The notes below the pieces were generated by a model that was not told where the DNA came from, searched no databases, and saw nothing but the letters and a program-made list of their open reading frames with translations. This document shows, one piece after another, positions 10,738-20,678 of a stretch of 64,000 bases of DNA. This DNA comes from Clavelina lepadiformis. Lineage: Eukaryota; Chordata; Ascidiacea; Aplousobranchia; Clavelinidae. How positions within the stretch are numbered: the first letter of the stretch is position 1; each line of letters begins with the position of its first letter. The stretch lies in NCBI RefSeq assembly GCF_947623445.1, contig NC_135246.1:17963856-18027855 (forward strand), given 5' to 3'. Made by a program: the position numbers and the translations under genes.

Positions 10738-10855
10738 GTCAGGATGGCCGAGTGGTCTAAGGCGCCACACTAAAGCAGAGGCTTAGTCGCTTTTTGCAGC
10801 TCTAGTTTGTTCTGGTCTCCGAATGGAGGCGTGGGTTCGAATCCCACTTCTGACA
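10738..10855 (+). tRNA. tRNA-Leu-like copy with AAA anticodon, unit 17
   Basis: 118 bp. The anticodon loop reads CTAAAG where other copies read CTCAAG, so the anticodon is AAA, which would pair with Phe UUU. The body is still tRNA-Leu with long variable arm and B box. The CCACA stem mismatch and several intron changes are also present. It lies in a 753-bp unit with a partially duplicated spacer. Probably an inactive copy; if expressed and charged with Leu it would misread Phe codons. Confidence 0.75.
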
Positions 10856-11043
10856 TTAACTTTGGAAACTTTTACTTCACAATTATGCTAACTTTGTGTC
10901 CGATTGCATTGAAGTGGATAGTAAAATTGAACATTGAGAAACTTATGTCTTAGTTCAACAACAGTTCGATTAAATCATATTTTTAATATTCTAGCCTGGA
11001 TTGTTTTTTAAAGCATGAAAATGTAAAAGGTTGGTATGTGTTT

Positions 11044-11117
11044 GTCTCTGTGGCGCAATGGATTAGCGCGCTGGACTTCTAATCGAGAGGTCCCGGGTTC
11101 GAGTCCCGGCAGGGATG
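11044..11117 (+). tRNA. trnR-TCT: tRNA-Arg(TCT), unit 17, stem mismatch
   Basis: 74 nt. Anticodon stem 3' side TCGAG instead of TCCAG, giving a G:G mismatch; likely weak. Shared with units 21 and 24. Confidence 0.8.
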
Positions 11118-11402
11118 ATTGGCTTATTATTTTTTAAAGCCCATCACTTAATTGTACAAGTTTTCATCCAAAATTGAGCAAACCGTTAACATCATCGTCT
11201 CAGTCTTGTATGAAGTAAATCTTCAATGAAACAATCTGGCCTGGTTCATTGTGTTTATCCTCGATTAAACATCGTTGCATGCATCTTTGAATCACTGCCA
11301 CTGCCACGAGGAAAAACCAACCGGGATGTTAATGCCAAATTAAGCCCTTTCCTTGTTTTGTGGTAAGTATTTTAACAACGGAGATACATAGAAAACATCG
11401 AA

Positions 11403-11520
11403 GTCAGGAATGCCGAGTGGTCTAAGGCGCCAGACTCAAGCAGAGGCTTAGTCGCTTTGTGCGGCTCTAGGGTGTTCTGGTCTCCGAATGGAGGCGTGGG
11501 TTCGAATCCCATTTCTGACA
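11403..11520 (+). tRNA. trnL-CAA: tRNA-Leu(CAA), unit 18, degenerate
   Basis: 118 bp. 5' end GTCAGGAATGCCGAG alters the A box, and the acceptor 3' end is ATTTCTGACA. Likely weakened. Confidence 0.78.
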
Positions 11521-11707
11521 TTACTTTGGAAAGTTTTACTTCACATATGTGCTAACTTTGTGTCGGATTGCATTAAAGTGGATAGTAAAAATGAACATTG
11601 AGAAACTTTTGTCTTATTTCAATAACAGTTCGATTAAATCATATTTTTAATATTCTAGCCTGGATTGTTTATTAAAGTGTGAAAATGTAAAAGGTTGGTA
11701 TGTGTTT

Positions 11708-11781
11708 GTCTCTGTTTCGCAATGGATTAGCGGGCTGGACTTCTAATCCAGAGGTTCCGGGTTCGAGTCCCGGCAGGGATG
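11708..11781 (+). tRNA. trnR-TCT: tRNA-Arg(TCT), unit 18, degenerate
   Basis: 74 nt. CTCTGTTTCGC instead of CTCTGTGGCGC disrupts positions 9-10 and the A box; GCGGGCTGG alters the D stem. Confidence 0.75.
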
Positions 11782-12063
11782 ATTGGCTTAATAATTTTTC
11801 AAAGCCCATCACTTAATTGTACAAGTTTTCATCCAAAATTGAGCAAACCGTTAACATCATCGTCTCAGTCTTGTATGAAGTAAATCTTCAATGAAACAAT
11901 CTGGCCTGGTTCATTGTGTTTATCCTCGATTAAACATCGTTGCATGCATTTGTGAAATTTACACAGCCTCGAGGAAAAACAACCGTGATATTAATGCCAA
12001 ATTAAGCCTTTCCTTGTTTTGTAGTAAGTATTTTTACAAAGGATATCCATAGAAAACTTCGAA

Positions 12064-12181
12064 GTCAGGATGGCCGAGTGGTCTAAGGCGCCAGACTCAA
12101 GCAGAGGCTTAGTCGCTTTGAGCGGCTCTAGGGTATTCTGGTCTCCGAATGGAGGCGTGGGTTCGAATCCCACTTCTGACA
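12064..12181 (+). tRNA. trnL-CAA: tRNA-Leu(CAA), unit 19
   Basis: 118 bp. Mature sequence consensus; intron differs at two positions, one next to the 3' splice site (GGTA before TTCTGG). Confidence 0.93.
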
Positions 12182-12369
12182 TTACCTTTGGAAACGTTTA
12201 CTTCACATATATGCTAACTTTGTGTCGGATTGCATTGAAGTGGATAGTAAAATTGAACATTGAGAAACTTATGTCTTAGTTTAACAACAGTTCGATTAAA
12301 TCATATTTTTAATATTCTAGGCTGGATTGTTTATTAAAGCGTGAAAATGTAAAAGGTTTGTATGTGTTT

Positions 12370-12443
12370 GTCTCTGTGGCGCAATGGATTAGCGCGCTGG
12401 ACTTCTAATCCAGAGGTTCCGGGTTCGAGTCCCGGCAGGGATG
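12370..12443 (+). tRNA. trnR-TCT: tRNA-Arg(TCT), unit 19
   Basis: Consensus, 74 nt. Confidence 0.96.
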
Positions 12444-12724
12444 ATTGGCTTAATATTTTTTAAAGCTCAACACTTAACTGTACAAGTTTTCATCCAAAAT
12501 TGAGCAAACCGTTAACATCATCGTCTCAGTCTTGTATGAAGTAAATCTTCATTGAAACAATCTGGCCTGGTTCATTGTGTTTATCCTCGATTAAACATCG
12601 TTGCATGCATCTGTGAAATTTACACAGCCTCGTGGGAAAACAACCGTGATATTAATTCCAAATTAAGCCTTTCCTTGTTTTGTGGTAAGTATTTTAACAA
12701 CGGAGATACATAGAAAACATCGAA

Positions 12725-12842
12725 GTCAGGATGGCCGAGTGGTCTAAGGCGCCAGACTCAAGCAGAGGCTTAGTCGCTTTGAGCGGCTCTAGGGTGTTCT
12801 GGTCTCCGAGTGGAGGCGTGGTATCGAATCCCACTTTTGACA
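12725..12842 (+). tRNA. trnL-CAA: tRNA-Leu(CAA), unit 20, damaged B box
   Basis: 118 bp. The B box reads GGTATCGAATCC instead of GGGTTCGAATCC, and CTTTTGACA is at the 3' end. Transcription is probably reduced. Confidence 0.75.
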
Positions 12843-13030
12843 TTACCTTTGGAAACTTTTACTTCACATATATGCTAACTTTGTGTCGGATTGCATTGAA
12901 GTGGATAGTAAAATTGAACATTGAGAAACTTATGTCTTAGTTCAACAACAGTTCGATTAAATCATATTTTTAATATTCTAGCCTGGATTGTTTTTTAAAG
13001 CATGAAAATGTAAAAGGTTGGTATGTGTTT

Positions 13031-13104
13031 GTCTCTGTGGCGCAATGGATTAGCGCGCTGGACTTCTAATCCAGAGGTCCCGGGTTCGAGTCCCGGCAGG
13101 GATG
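13031..13104 (+). tRNA. trnR-TCT: tRNA-Arg(TCT), unit 20
   Basis: 74 nt, AGGTC subtype. Confidence 0.95.
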
Positions 13105-13477
13105 ATTGGCTTAATATGTTTTAAAGCCCATCACTTAATTGTACAAGTTTTCATCCAAAATTGAGCAAACCGTTAACATCATCGTCTCAGTCTTGTATGA
13201 AGTAAATCTTCAATGAAACAATCTGGCCTGGTTCATTGTGTTTATCCTCGATTAAACATCGTTGCATGCATCTTTGAATCACTGCCACTGCCACGAGGAA
13301 AAACCAACCGTGATGTTAATGCCAAATTAAGCCTTTTCCTTGTTTTGTGGTAAGTATTTTAACAACGGAGATCAAGTTAACAACGGAGATCAAATTAAGC
13401 CAAATAATGCCAAATTAAGCCTTTTCCTTCTTTTGTGGTAAGTATTTTAACAACGGAGATCAATAGAAAACATCGAA

Positions 13478-13595
13478 GTCAGGATGGCCGAGTGGTCTAA
13501 GGCGCCACACTCAAGCAGAGGCTTAGTCGCTTTTTGCAGCTCTAGTTTGTTCTGGTCTCCGAATGGAGGCGTGGGTTCGAATCCCACTTCTGACA
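13478..13595 (+). tRNA. trnL-CAA: tRNA-Leu(CAA), unit 21
   Basis: 118 bp. CCACA anticodon-stem mismatch; TTTTTGCAGC in the intron, shared with units 17 and 24. Confidence 0.88.
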
Positions 13596-13783
13596 TTACC
13601 TTTGGAAACTTTTACTTCACATATATGCTAACTTTGTGTCCGATTGCATTGAAGTGGATAGTAAAATTGAACATTGAGAAACTTATGTCTTAGTTCAACA
13701 ACAGTTCGATTAAATCATATTTTTAATATTCTAGCCTGGATTGTTTTTTAAAGCATGAAAATGTAAAAGGTTGGTATGTGTTT

Positions 13784-13857
13784 GTCTCTGTGGCGCAATG
13801 GATTAGCGAGCTGGACTTCTAATCGAGATGTCCCGGGTTCGAGTCCCGGCAGGGATG
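13784..13857 (+). tRNA. trnR-TCT: tRNA-Arg(TCT), unit 21, degenerate
   Basis: 74 nt. D-stem change (GCGAGC) and anticodon-stem mismatch (TCGAGATG). Confidence 0.75.
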
Positions 13858-14142
13858 ATTGGCTTAATATTTTTCAAAGCCCATCACTTAATTGTACAAG
13901 TTTTCATCCAAAATTGAGCAAACCGTTAACATCATCGTCTCAGTCTTGTATGAAGTAAATCTTCAATGAAACAATCTGGCCTGGTTCATTGTGTTTATCC
14001 TCGATTAAACATCTTTGCATGCATCTGTGAATCACTGCCACTGCCACGAGGAAAAACCAACCGTGATATTAATGCCAAATTAAGCCTTTTCCTTGTTTTG
14101 TGGTAAGTATTTTAACAACGGAGATACATAGAAAACATCGAA

Positions 14143-14260
14143 GTCAGGATGGCCGAGTGGTCTAAGGCGCCAGACTCAAGCAGAGGCTTAGTCGCTTTGT
14201 GCGGCTCTAGGGTGTTCTGGTCTCCGAATGGAGGCGTGGGTTCGAATCCCACTTCTGACA
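14143..14260 (+). tRNA. trnL-CAA: tRNA-Leu(CAA), unit 22
   Basis: 118 bp, full consensus. Confidence 0.97.
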
Positions 14261-14448
14261 TTACCTTTGGAAACTTTTACTTCACATATATGCTAACTTT
14301 GTGTCGGATTGCATTGAAGTGGATAGTAAAATTGAACATTGAGAAACTTATGTCTTAGTTCAACAACAGTTCGATTAAATCATATTTTTAATATTCTAGC
14401 CTGGATTGTTTATTAAAGTGTGAAAATGTAAAAGGTTGGTATGTGTTT

Positions 14449-14522
14449 GTCTCTGTGGCGCAATGGATTAGCGCGCTGGACTTCTAATCCAGAGGTTCCG
14501 GGTTCGAGTCCCGGCAGGGATG
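14449..14522 (+). tRNA. trnR-TCT: tRNA-Arg(TCT), unit 22
   Basis: Consensus, 74 nt. Confidence 0.96.
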
Positions 14523-14803
14523 ATTGACTTATTATTTTTTAAAGCTCAACACTTAACTGTACAAGTTTTCATCCAAAATTGAGCAAACCGTTAACATCAT
14601 CGTCTCAGTCTTGTATGAAGTAAATCTTCATTGAAACAATCTGGCCTGGTTCATTGTGTTTATCCTCGATCAAACATCGTTGCATGCATCTGTAAAATTT
14701 ACACAGCCTCGTGGGAAAACAACCGTGATATTAATTCCAAATTAAGCCTTTCCTTGTTTTGTGGTAAGTATTTTAACAACGGAGATACATAGAAAACATC
14801 GAA

Positions 14804-14921
14804 GTCAGGATGGCCGAGTGGTCTAAGGCGCCAGACTCAAGCAGAGGCTTAGTCGCTTTGAGCGGCTCTAGGGTGTTCTGGTCTCTGAGTGGAGGCGTGG
14901 GTTCGAATCCCACTTCTGACA
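14804..14921 (+). tRNA. trnL-CAA: tRNA-Leu(CAA), unit 23
   Basis: 118 bp. Variable-arm change TCTCTGAGTGG; remainder near consensus. Confidence 0.9.
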
Positions 14922-15109
14922 TTACCTTTGGAAACTTTTACTTCACATATATGCTAACTTTGTGTCGGATTGCATTGAAGTGGATAGTAAAATTGAACAT
15001 TGAGAAACTTATGTCTTAGTTCAACAACAGTTCGATTAAATCATATTTTTAATATTCTAGCCTGGATTGTTTTTTAAAGCATGAAAATGTAAAAGGTTGG
15101 TATGTGTTT

Positions 15110-15183
15110 GTCTCTGTGGCGCAATGGATTAGCGCGCTGGACTTCTAATCCAGAGGTCCCGGGTTCGAGTCCCGGCAGGGATG
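15110..15183 (+). tRNA. trnR-TCT: tRNA-Arg(TCT), unit 23
   Basis: 74 nt, AGGTC subtype. Confidence 0.95.
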
Positions 15184-15556
15184 ATTGGCTTAATATATTT
15201 TAAAGCCCATCACTTAATTGTACAAGTTTTCATCCAAAATTGAGCAAACCGTTAACATCATCGTCTCAGTCTTGTATGAAGTAAATCTTCAATGAAACAA
15301 TCTGGCCTGGTTCATTGTGTTTATCCTCGATTAAACATCGTTGCATGCATCTTTGAATCACTGCCACTGCCACGAGGAAAAACCAACCGTGATGTTAATG
15401 CCAAATTAAGCCTTTTCCTTCTTTTGTGGTAAGTATTTTAACAACGGAGATCAAGTTAACAACGGAGATCAAATTAAGCCAAATAATGCCAAATTAAGCC
15501 TTTTCCTTCTTTTGTGGTAAGTATTTTAACAACGGAGATCAATAGAAAACATCGAA

Positions 15557-15674
15557 GTCAGGATGGCCGAGTGGTCTAAGGCGCCACACTCAAGCAGAGG
15601 CTTAGTCGCTTTTTGCAGCTCTAGATTGTTCTGGTCTCCGAATGGAGGCGTGGGTTCGAATCCCACTTCTGACA
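15557..15674 (+). tRNA. trnL-CAA: tRNA-Leu(CAA), unit 24
   Basis: 118 bp. CCACA stem mismatch; intron of the unit 21 subtype. Confidence 0.88.
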
Positions 15675-15862
15675 TTACCTTTGGAAACTTTTACTTCACA
15701 TATATGCTAACTTTGTGTCCGATTGCATTGAAGTGGATAGTAAAATTGAACATTGAGAAACTTATGTCTTAGTTCAACAACAGTTCGATTAAATCATATT
15801 TTTAATATTCTAGCCTGGATTGTTTTTTAAAGCATGAAAATGTAAAAGGTTGGTATGTGTTT

Positions 15863-15936
15863 GTCTCTGTGGCGCAATGGATTAGCGAGCTGGACTTCTA
15901 ATCGAGAGGTCCCGGGTTCGAGTCCCGGCAGGGATG
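15863..15936 (+). tRNA. trnR-TCT: tRNA-Arg(TCT), unit 24, stem mismatch
   Basis: 74 nt. GCGAGC D stem and TCGAG anticodon-stem mismatch, as in unit 21. Confidence 0.78.
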
Positions 15937-16221
15937 ATTGGCTTAATATTTTTCAAAGCCCATCACTTAATTGTACAAGTTTTCATCCAAAATTGAGCAA
16001 ACCGTTAACATCATCGTCTCAGTCTTGTATGAAGTAAATCTTCAATGAAACAATCTGGCCTGGTTCATTGTGTTTATCCTCGATTAAACATCGTTGCATG
16101 CATCTTTGAATCACTGCCACTGCCTCGAGGAAAAACCAACCGGGATGTTAATGCCAAATTAAGCCTTTTCCTTCTTTTGTGGTAAGTATTTTAACAACGG
16201 AGATCAATAGAAAACATCGAA

Positions 16222-16339
16222 GTCAGGATGGCCGATTGGTCTAAGGCGCCAGACTCAAGCAGAGGCTTAGACGCTTTGTGCGGCTCTAGGGTGTTCTGGT
16301 CTCCGAATGGAGGCGTGGGTTCGAATCCCATTTCTGACA
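16222..16339 (+). tRNA. trnL-CAA: tRNA-Leu(CAA), unit 25
   Basis: 118 bp. A-box change GCCGATTGG and acceptor end ATTTCTGACA. Confidence 0.82.
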
Positions 16340-16526
16340 TTACTTTGGAAAGTTTTACTTCACATATATGCTAACTTTGTGTCGGATTGCATTGAAGTGG
16401 ATAGTAAAATTGAACATTGAGAAACTTTTGTCTTATTTCAATAACAGTTCGATTAAATCATATTTTTAATATTCTAGCCTGGATTGTTTATTAAAGTGTG
16501 AAATTATAAAAGGTTGGTATGTGTTT

Positions 16527-16600
16527 GTCTCTGTGGCGCAATGGATTAGCGCGCTGGACTTCTAATCCAGAGGTTCCGGGTTCGAGTCCCGGCAGGGATG
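16527..16600 (+). tRNA. trnR-TCT: tRNA-Arg(TCT), unit 25
   Basis: Consensus, 74 nt. Confidence 0.96.
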
Positions 16601-16881
16601 ATTGGCTTAATAATTTTTAAAGCTCATCACTTAATTGTACAAGTTTTCATCCAAAATTGAGCAAACCGTTAACATCATCGTCTCAGTCTTGTATGAAGTA
16701 AATCTTCAATGAAACAATCTGGCCTGGTTCATTGTGTTTATCCTCGATTAAACATCGTTGCATGCATTTGTGAAATTTACACAGCCTCGAGGAAAAACAA
16801 CCGTGATATTAATGCCAAATTAAGCCTTTCCTTGTTTTGTAGTAAGTATTTTTACAAAGGATATCCATAGAAAACTTCGAA

Positions 16882-16999
16882 GTCAGGATGGCCGAGTGGT
16901 CTAAGGCGCCAGACTCAAGCAGAGGCTTAGTCGCTTTTAGCGGCTCTAGGGTATTCTGGTCTCCGAATGGAGGCGTGGGTTCGAATCCCACTTCTGACA
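16882..16999 (+). tRNA. trnL-CAA: tRNA-Leu(CAA), unit 26
   Basis: 118 bp. Mature part consensus; intron of the unit 19 subtype. Confidence 0.93.
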
Positions 17000-17187
17000 T
17001 TACCTTTGGAAAGTTTTACTTCACATATATGCTAACTTTGTGTCGGATTGCATTGAAGTGGATAGTAAAATTGAACATTGAGAAACTGATGTCTTAGTTC
17101 AACAACAGTTCGATTAAATCATATTTTTAATATTCTAGGCTGGATTGTTTATTAAAGTGTGAAAATGTAAAAGGTTGGTATGTGTTT

Positions 17188-17261
17188 GTCTCTGTGGCGC
17201 AATGGATTAGCGCGCTGGACTTCTAATCCAGAGGTTCCGGGTTCGAGACCCGGCAGGGATG
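17188..17261 (+). tRNA. trnR-TCT: tRNA-Arg(TCT), unit 26
   Basis: 74 nt. T loop TTCGAGACCC instead of TTCGAGTCCC. Confidence 0.87.
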
Positions 17262-17551
17262 ATTGGCTTAATACTTTTTAAAGCTCATCACTTAATTGTA
17301 CAAGTTTTATCCAAAATTGAGCAAACCGTTAACATCATTGTCTCAGTCTTGTATGAAGTAAATCTTCAATGAAACAATCTGGCCTGGTTCATTGTGTTTA
17401 TCCTCGATTAAACATCGTTGCATGCATCTGTGAATCACTGCCACTGCAACTGCCACGAGGAAAAACCAACCGTGATATTAATGCCAAATTAAGCCTTTTC
17501 CCTCTTTTGTGGTAAGTATTTTAACAACGGAGATACATAGAAAACATCGAA

Positions 17552-17669
17552 GTCAGGATGGCCGAGTGGTCTAAGGCGCCAGGCTCAAGCAGAAGCTTAG
17601 TCGCTTTGTGCGGCTCTAGGGTGTTCTGGTCTCCGAATGGAGGCGTGGGTTCGAATCCCACTTCTGACA
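17552..17669 (+). tRNA. trnL-CAA: tRNA-Leu(CAA), unit 27
   Basis: 118 bp. CCAGG in the anticodon stem gives a G:T wobble pair, shared with unit 36. Confidence 0.93.
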
Positions 17670-17857
17670 TTACCTTTGGAAACTTTTACTTCACATATAT
17701 GCTAACTTTGTGTCGGATTGCATTGAAGTGGATAGTAAAATTGAACATTGAGAAACTTATGTCTTAGTTGAACAACTGTTCGATTAAATCATATTTTTAA
17801 TATTCTATGCTGGATTGCTTATTAAAGTGTGAAAATGTAAAAGGTTGGTATGTGTTT

Positions 17858-17931
17858 GTCTCTGTGGCGCAATGGATTAGCGCGCTGGACTTCTAATCCA
17901 GAGGTTCCGGGTTCGAGTCCCGGCAGGGATG
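17858..17931 (+). tRNA. trnR-TCT: tRNA-Arg(TCT), unit 27
   Basis: Consensus, 74 nt. Confidence 0.96.
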
Positions 17932-18212
17932 ATTGGCTTAATACTTTTTAAAGCTCATCACTTAATTGTACAAGTTTTCATCCAAAATTGAGCAAACCGT
18001 TAACATCATCGTTTCAGTCTTGTATGAAGTAAATCTTCAATGAAACAATCTGGCCTGGTTCATTGTGTTTATCCTCGATTAAACATCGTTGCATGCATTT
18101 GTGAAATTTACACAGCCTCGAGGAAAAACAACCGTGATATTAATGCCAAATTAAGCCTTTCCTTGTTTTGTAGTAAGTATTTTTACAAAGGATATCCATA
18201 GAAAACTTCGAA

Positions 18213-18330
18213 GTCAGGATGGCCGAGTGGTCTAAGGCGCCAGACTCAGGCAGAGGCTTAGTCGCTTTGAGCGGCTCTAGGGTTTTCTGGTCTCCGAATG
18301 GAGGCGTGGGTTCGAATCCCACTTCTGACA
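18213..18330 (+). tRNA. trnL-CAG: tRNA-Leu with CAG anticodon, unit 28
   Basis: 118 bp. The loop reads CTCAGG where the others read CTCAAG, so the anticodon is CAG, which decodes Leu CUG. All stems and the B box are intact, so this could be a functional isoacceptor made by a single anticodon change. The base also lies near the 5' splice site, so intron removal may be affected. Confidence 0.85.
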
Positions 18331-18518
18331 TTACCTTTGGAAACTTTTACTTCACATATATGCTAACTTTGTGTCGGATTGCATTGAAGTGGATAGTAAA
18401 ATTGAACATTGAGAAACTTATGTCTTAGTTCAACAAAAGTTCGATTAAATCATATTTTTAATATTCTAGCCTGGATTGTTTTTGAAAGCGTGAAAAAGTA
18501 AAAGGTTGGTATGTGTTT

Positions 18519-18592
18519 GTCTCTGTGGTGCAATGGATTAGCGCGCTGGACTTCTAATCCAGAGGTTCCGGGTTCGAGTCCCGGCAGGGATG
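18519..18592 (+). tRNA. trnR-TCT: tRNA-Arg(TCT), unit 28
   Basis: 74 nt. GTGGTGCAATGG instead of GTGGCGCAATGG, changing one D-stem pair. Confidence 0.88.
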
Positions 18593-18890
18593 ATTGGCTT
18601 AATACTTTTTAAAGCTCATCACTTAATTGTATAAGTTTTCATCAAAAATTGAGCAAACCGTTAACATCATTGTCTCAGTCTTGTATGAAGTAAATCTTCA
18701 ATGAAACAATCTGGCCTGGTTCATTGTGTTTATCCTCGATTAAACATCGTTGCATGCATTTATGAAATTTACACAGCCTCGAGGAAAAACAACCGTGATA
18801 TTAATTCCAAATTAAGCCTTTCCTTGTTTTGTAGTAAGTATTTTAACAACGGATATCCATAGAAAACATCGAAGTCAGGATGGCCGAGTG

Positions 18891-18898
18891 GTCTAAGG
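18891..18898 (+). repeat. Left target-site duplication of the hAT-like element
   Basis: GTCTAAGG, the original tRNA-Leu D-arm sequence, copied on the right as GTTTAAGG (19355-19362). Confidence 0.88.
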
Positions 18899-19354
18899 CA
18901 GGAATGTGCAACCCGCGGCCCGCGGGCCAAATGCGGCCCGCAAAGGAAAAATATGCGGCCCGCGGAGAAGTGACAATTTTGGATGGTTTGCGGCCCGCGA
19001 AACGAGTTTTAATTTAGTTTAGTCTGCTATGTGCAATCAATTCCAATCCCCTTGCAGTGCTGAATCAAACCTTGGCTGAATGTGTGTGACGCAACAATAC
19101 TCTAACCGTTAGAGCATTGTTGCGTCACAGACAGACGATTAGGGCCTAACGGCCAGCTTGTGCAAAGCAAGAACGCAATTCACAAAGATGTCAATTGCTG
19201 AGCAGTTAGTTAATAAAGTCACAAGACCAATAACGAAAGAAACTGTTATTGATTTTGTGCTTTTAACTACGTGTATGTTAATTAAAGGTGTGGCCCGCGG
19301 TTTCAACCAGTTGTTGGGATCTGGCCCTCTTGTACAAAAGGTTGCACACCCCTG
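18899..19354. mobile_element. hAT-like non-autonomous DNA transposon (456 bp)
   Basis: It begins CAGGAATGTGCAACC and ends GGTTGCACACCCCTG; the reverse complement of the end (CAGGGGTGTGCAACC) matches the start at 13 of 15 bases. The flanks are GTCTAAGG (18891-18898) and GTTTAAGG (19355-19362), an 8-bp target duplication with one mismatch, the size typical of hAT elements. GCGGCCCGC-type motifs are repeated near both ends (18915-19000 and about 19291). The centre holds a near-perfect 21-bp hairpin (19086-19128). There is no convincing transposase; a 67-codon open stretch (19158-19358) cannot be assigned. The clean termini suggest a fairly recent insertion. Confidence 0.88.
19086..19128. repeat. 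Near-perfect inverted repeat inside the hAT-like element
   Basis: Two 21-bp arms (19086-19106 and 19108-19128) separated by one base, with one mismatch. The left arm starts GTGACGCAACAATACTC and the right arm is its reverse complement. It could be a hairpin of the element itself or a nested miniature element. Confidence 0.85.
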
Positions 19355-19643
19355 GTTTAAGGCACCAGACTCAAGCAGAGGCTTAGTCGCTTTGAGCGGC
19401 TCTAGGGTGTTCTGGTCTCCGAATGGAGGCGTGGGTTCGAATCCCACTTCTGACATTACCTTTGGAAACTTTTACTTCACATATATGCTAACTTTGTGTC
19501 GGATTGCATTGAAGTGGATAGTAAAATTGAACATTTAGAAAATTATGTCTTAGTTCAACAACAGTTCGATTAAATCATATTTTTAATATTCTAGCCTGGA
19601 TTGTTTTTTAAAGTGTGAAAAAGTAAAAGGTTGGTATGTGTTT

Positions 19644-19717
19644 GTCTCTGTGGCGCAATGGATTAGCGCGCTGGTCTTCTAATCCAGAGGTTCCGGGTTC
19701 GAGTCCCGGCAGGGATG
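19644..19717 (+). tRNA. trnR-TCT: tRNA-Arg(TCT), unit 29
   Basis: 74 nt. CTGGTCTTCTAATCC instead of CTGGACTTCTAATCC, breaking the closing A:T pair of the anticodon stem. Confidence 0.85.
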
Positions 19718-20008
19718 ATTGTCTTAATACTTTTTAAAGCTCATCACTTAATTGTACAAGTTTTTATCCAAAATTGAGCAAACCGTTAACATCATTGTCT
19801 CAGTCTTGTATGAAGTAAATCTTCAATGAAACAATCTGGCCTGGTTCATTGTGTTTATCCTCGATTAAACATCTTTGCATGCATCTGTGAATCACTGCCA
19901 CTGCAACTGCCACGAGGAAAAACCAACCGTGATATTAATGCCAAATTAAGCCTTTTCCTTCTTTTGTGGAAAGTACTTTAACAACGGAGATTAATAGAAA
20001 ACATCGAA

Positions 20009-20126
20009 GTCAGGATGGCCGAGTGGTCTAAGGCGCCAGACTCAAGCAGAGGCTTAGTCGCTTTGTGCGGCTCTAGGGTGTTCTGGTCTCCGAATGGAGG
20101 CGTGGGTTCGAATCCCATTCCTGACA
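20009..20126 (+). tRNA. trnL-CAA: tRNA-Leu(CAA), unit 30
   Basis: 118 bp. Acceptor end CCCATTCCTGACA; anticodon arm and B box intact. Confidence 0.9.
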
Positions 20127-20314
20127 TTACCTTTGGAAACTTTTACTTCACATATATGCTAACTTTGTGTCGGATTGCATTGAAGTGGATAGTAAAATTG
20201 AAAATTGAGAAACTTATGTCTTAGTTTAACAACAGTTCGATTAAATCATATTTTTAATATTCTAGGCTGGATTGTTTATTAAAGTGTGAAAAAGTAAAAG
20301 GTTGGTATGTGTTT

Positions 20315-20388
20315 GTCTCTGTGGCGCAATGGATTAGCGCGCTGGACTTCTAATCCAGAGGTTCCGGGTTCGAGTCCCGGCAGGGATG
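20315..20388 (+). tRNA. trnR-TCT: tRNA-Arg(TCT), unit 30
   Basis: Consensus, 74 nt. Confidence 0.96.
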
Positions 20389-20678
20389 ATTGGCTTAATA
20401 CTTTTTAAAGCTCATCACTTAATTGTACAAGTTTTCATCCAAAATTGAGCAAACCGTTAACATCATCGTCTCAGTCTTGTATGAAGTAAATCTTCAATGA
20501 AACAATCTGGCCTGGTTCATTGTGTTTATCCTCGATTAAACATTGTTGCATGCATCTGTGAATCACTGCCACTGCCACTGCCACAAAGAAAAACCAACCG
20601 TGATATTTATTCCAAATTAAGCCTTTCATTGTTTTGTGGTAAGTATTTTAACAACGGAGATCTATAAAAAACATCGAA

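Larger units (their letters stand above)
9985..16221 (+). repeat. Higher-order repeat with 753-bp units 16-17, 20-21, 23-24
   Basis: Three unit pairs are 753 bp apart instead of about 661 (9985 to 10738, 12725 to 13478, 14804 to 15557). The extra ~90 bp is a partial copy of the spacer just before tRNA-Leu, with AACAACGGAGATCAA appearing twice, followed by AATTAAGCC. Units 21 and 24 also share the same tRNA-Arg stem mismatch, so the block was duplicated with a 2079-bp period. Confidence 0.9.
18874..19455 (+). pseudogene. tRNA-Leu(CAA), unit 29, split by a hAT-like insertion
   Basis: The tRNA runs from 18874 to 18898, is interrupted in the D arm, and resumes after the second target-site copy (19355-19362) to end at 19455. 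The inserted element separates the A box from the B box by more than 500 bp, so the copy is almost certainly dead. The rest of the unit, including its tRNA-Arg, is intact. Confidence 0.93.

Noticed and set aside
11991-12182. Minus-strand frames starting MSEVGFEPTPPFGDQ
   Set aside because: They are the reverse complement of tRNA-Leu, a familiar translation artefact of this tRNA.
19158-19538. A 126-codon frame across the hAT-like insertion
   Set aside because: It joins element sequence to tRNA-Leu and spacer. The element part shows no transposase motif I can identify.
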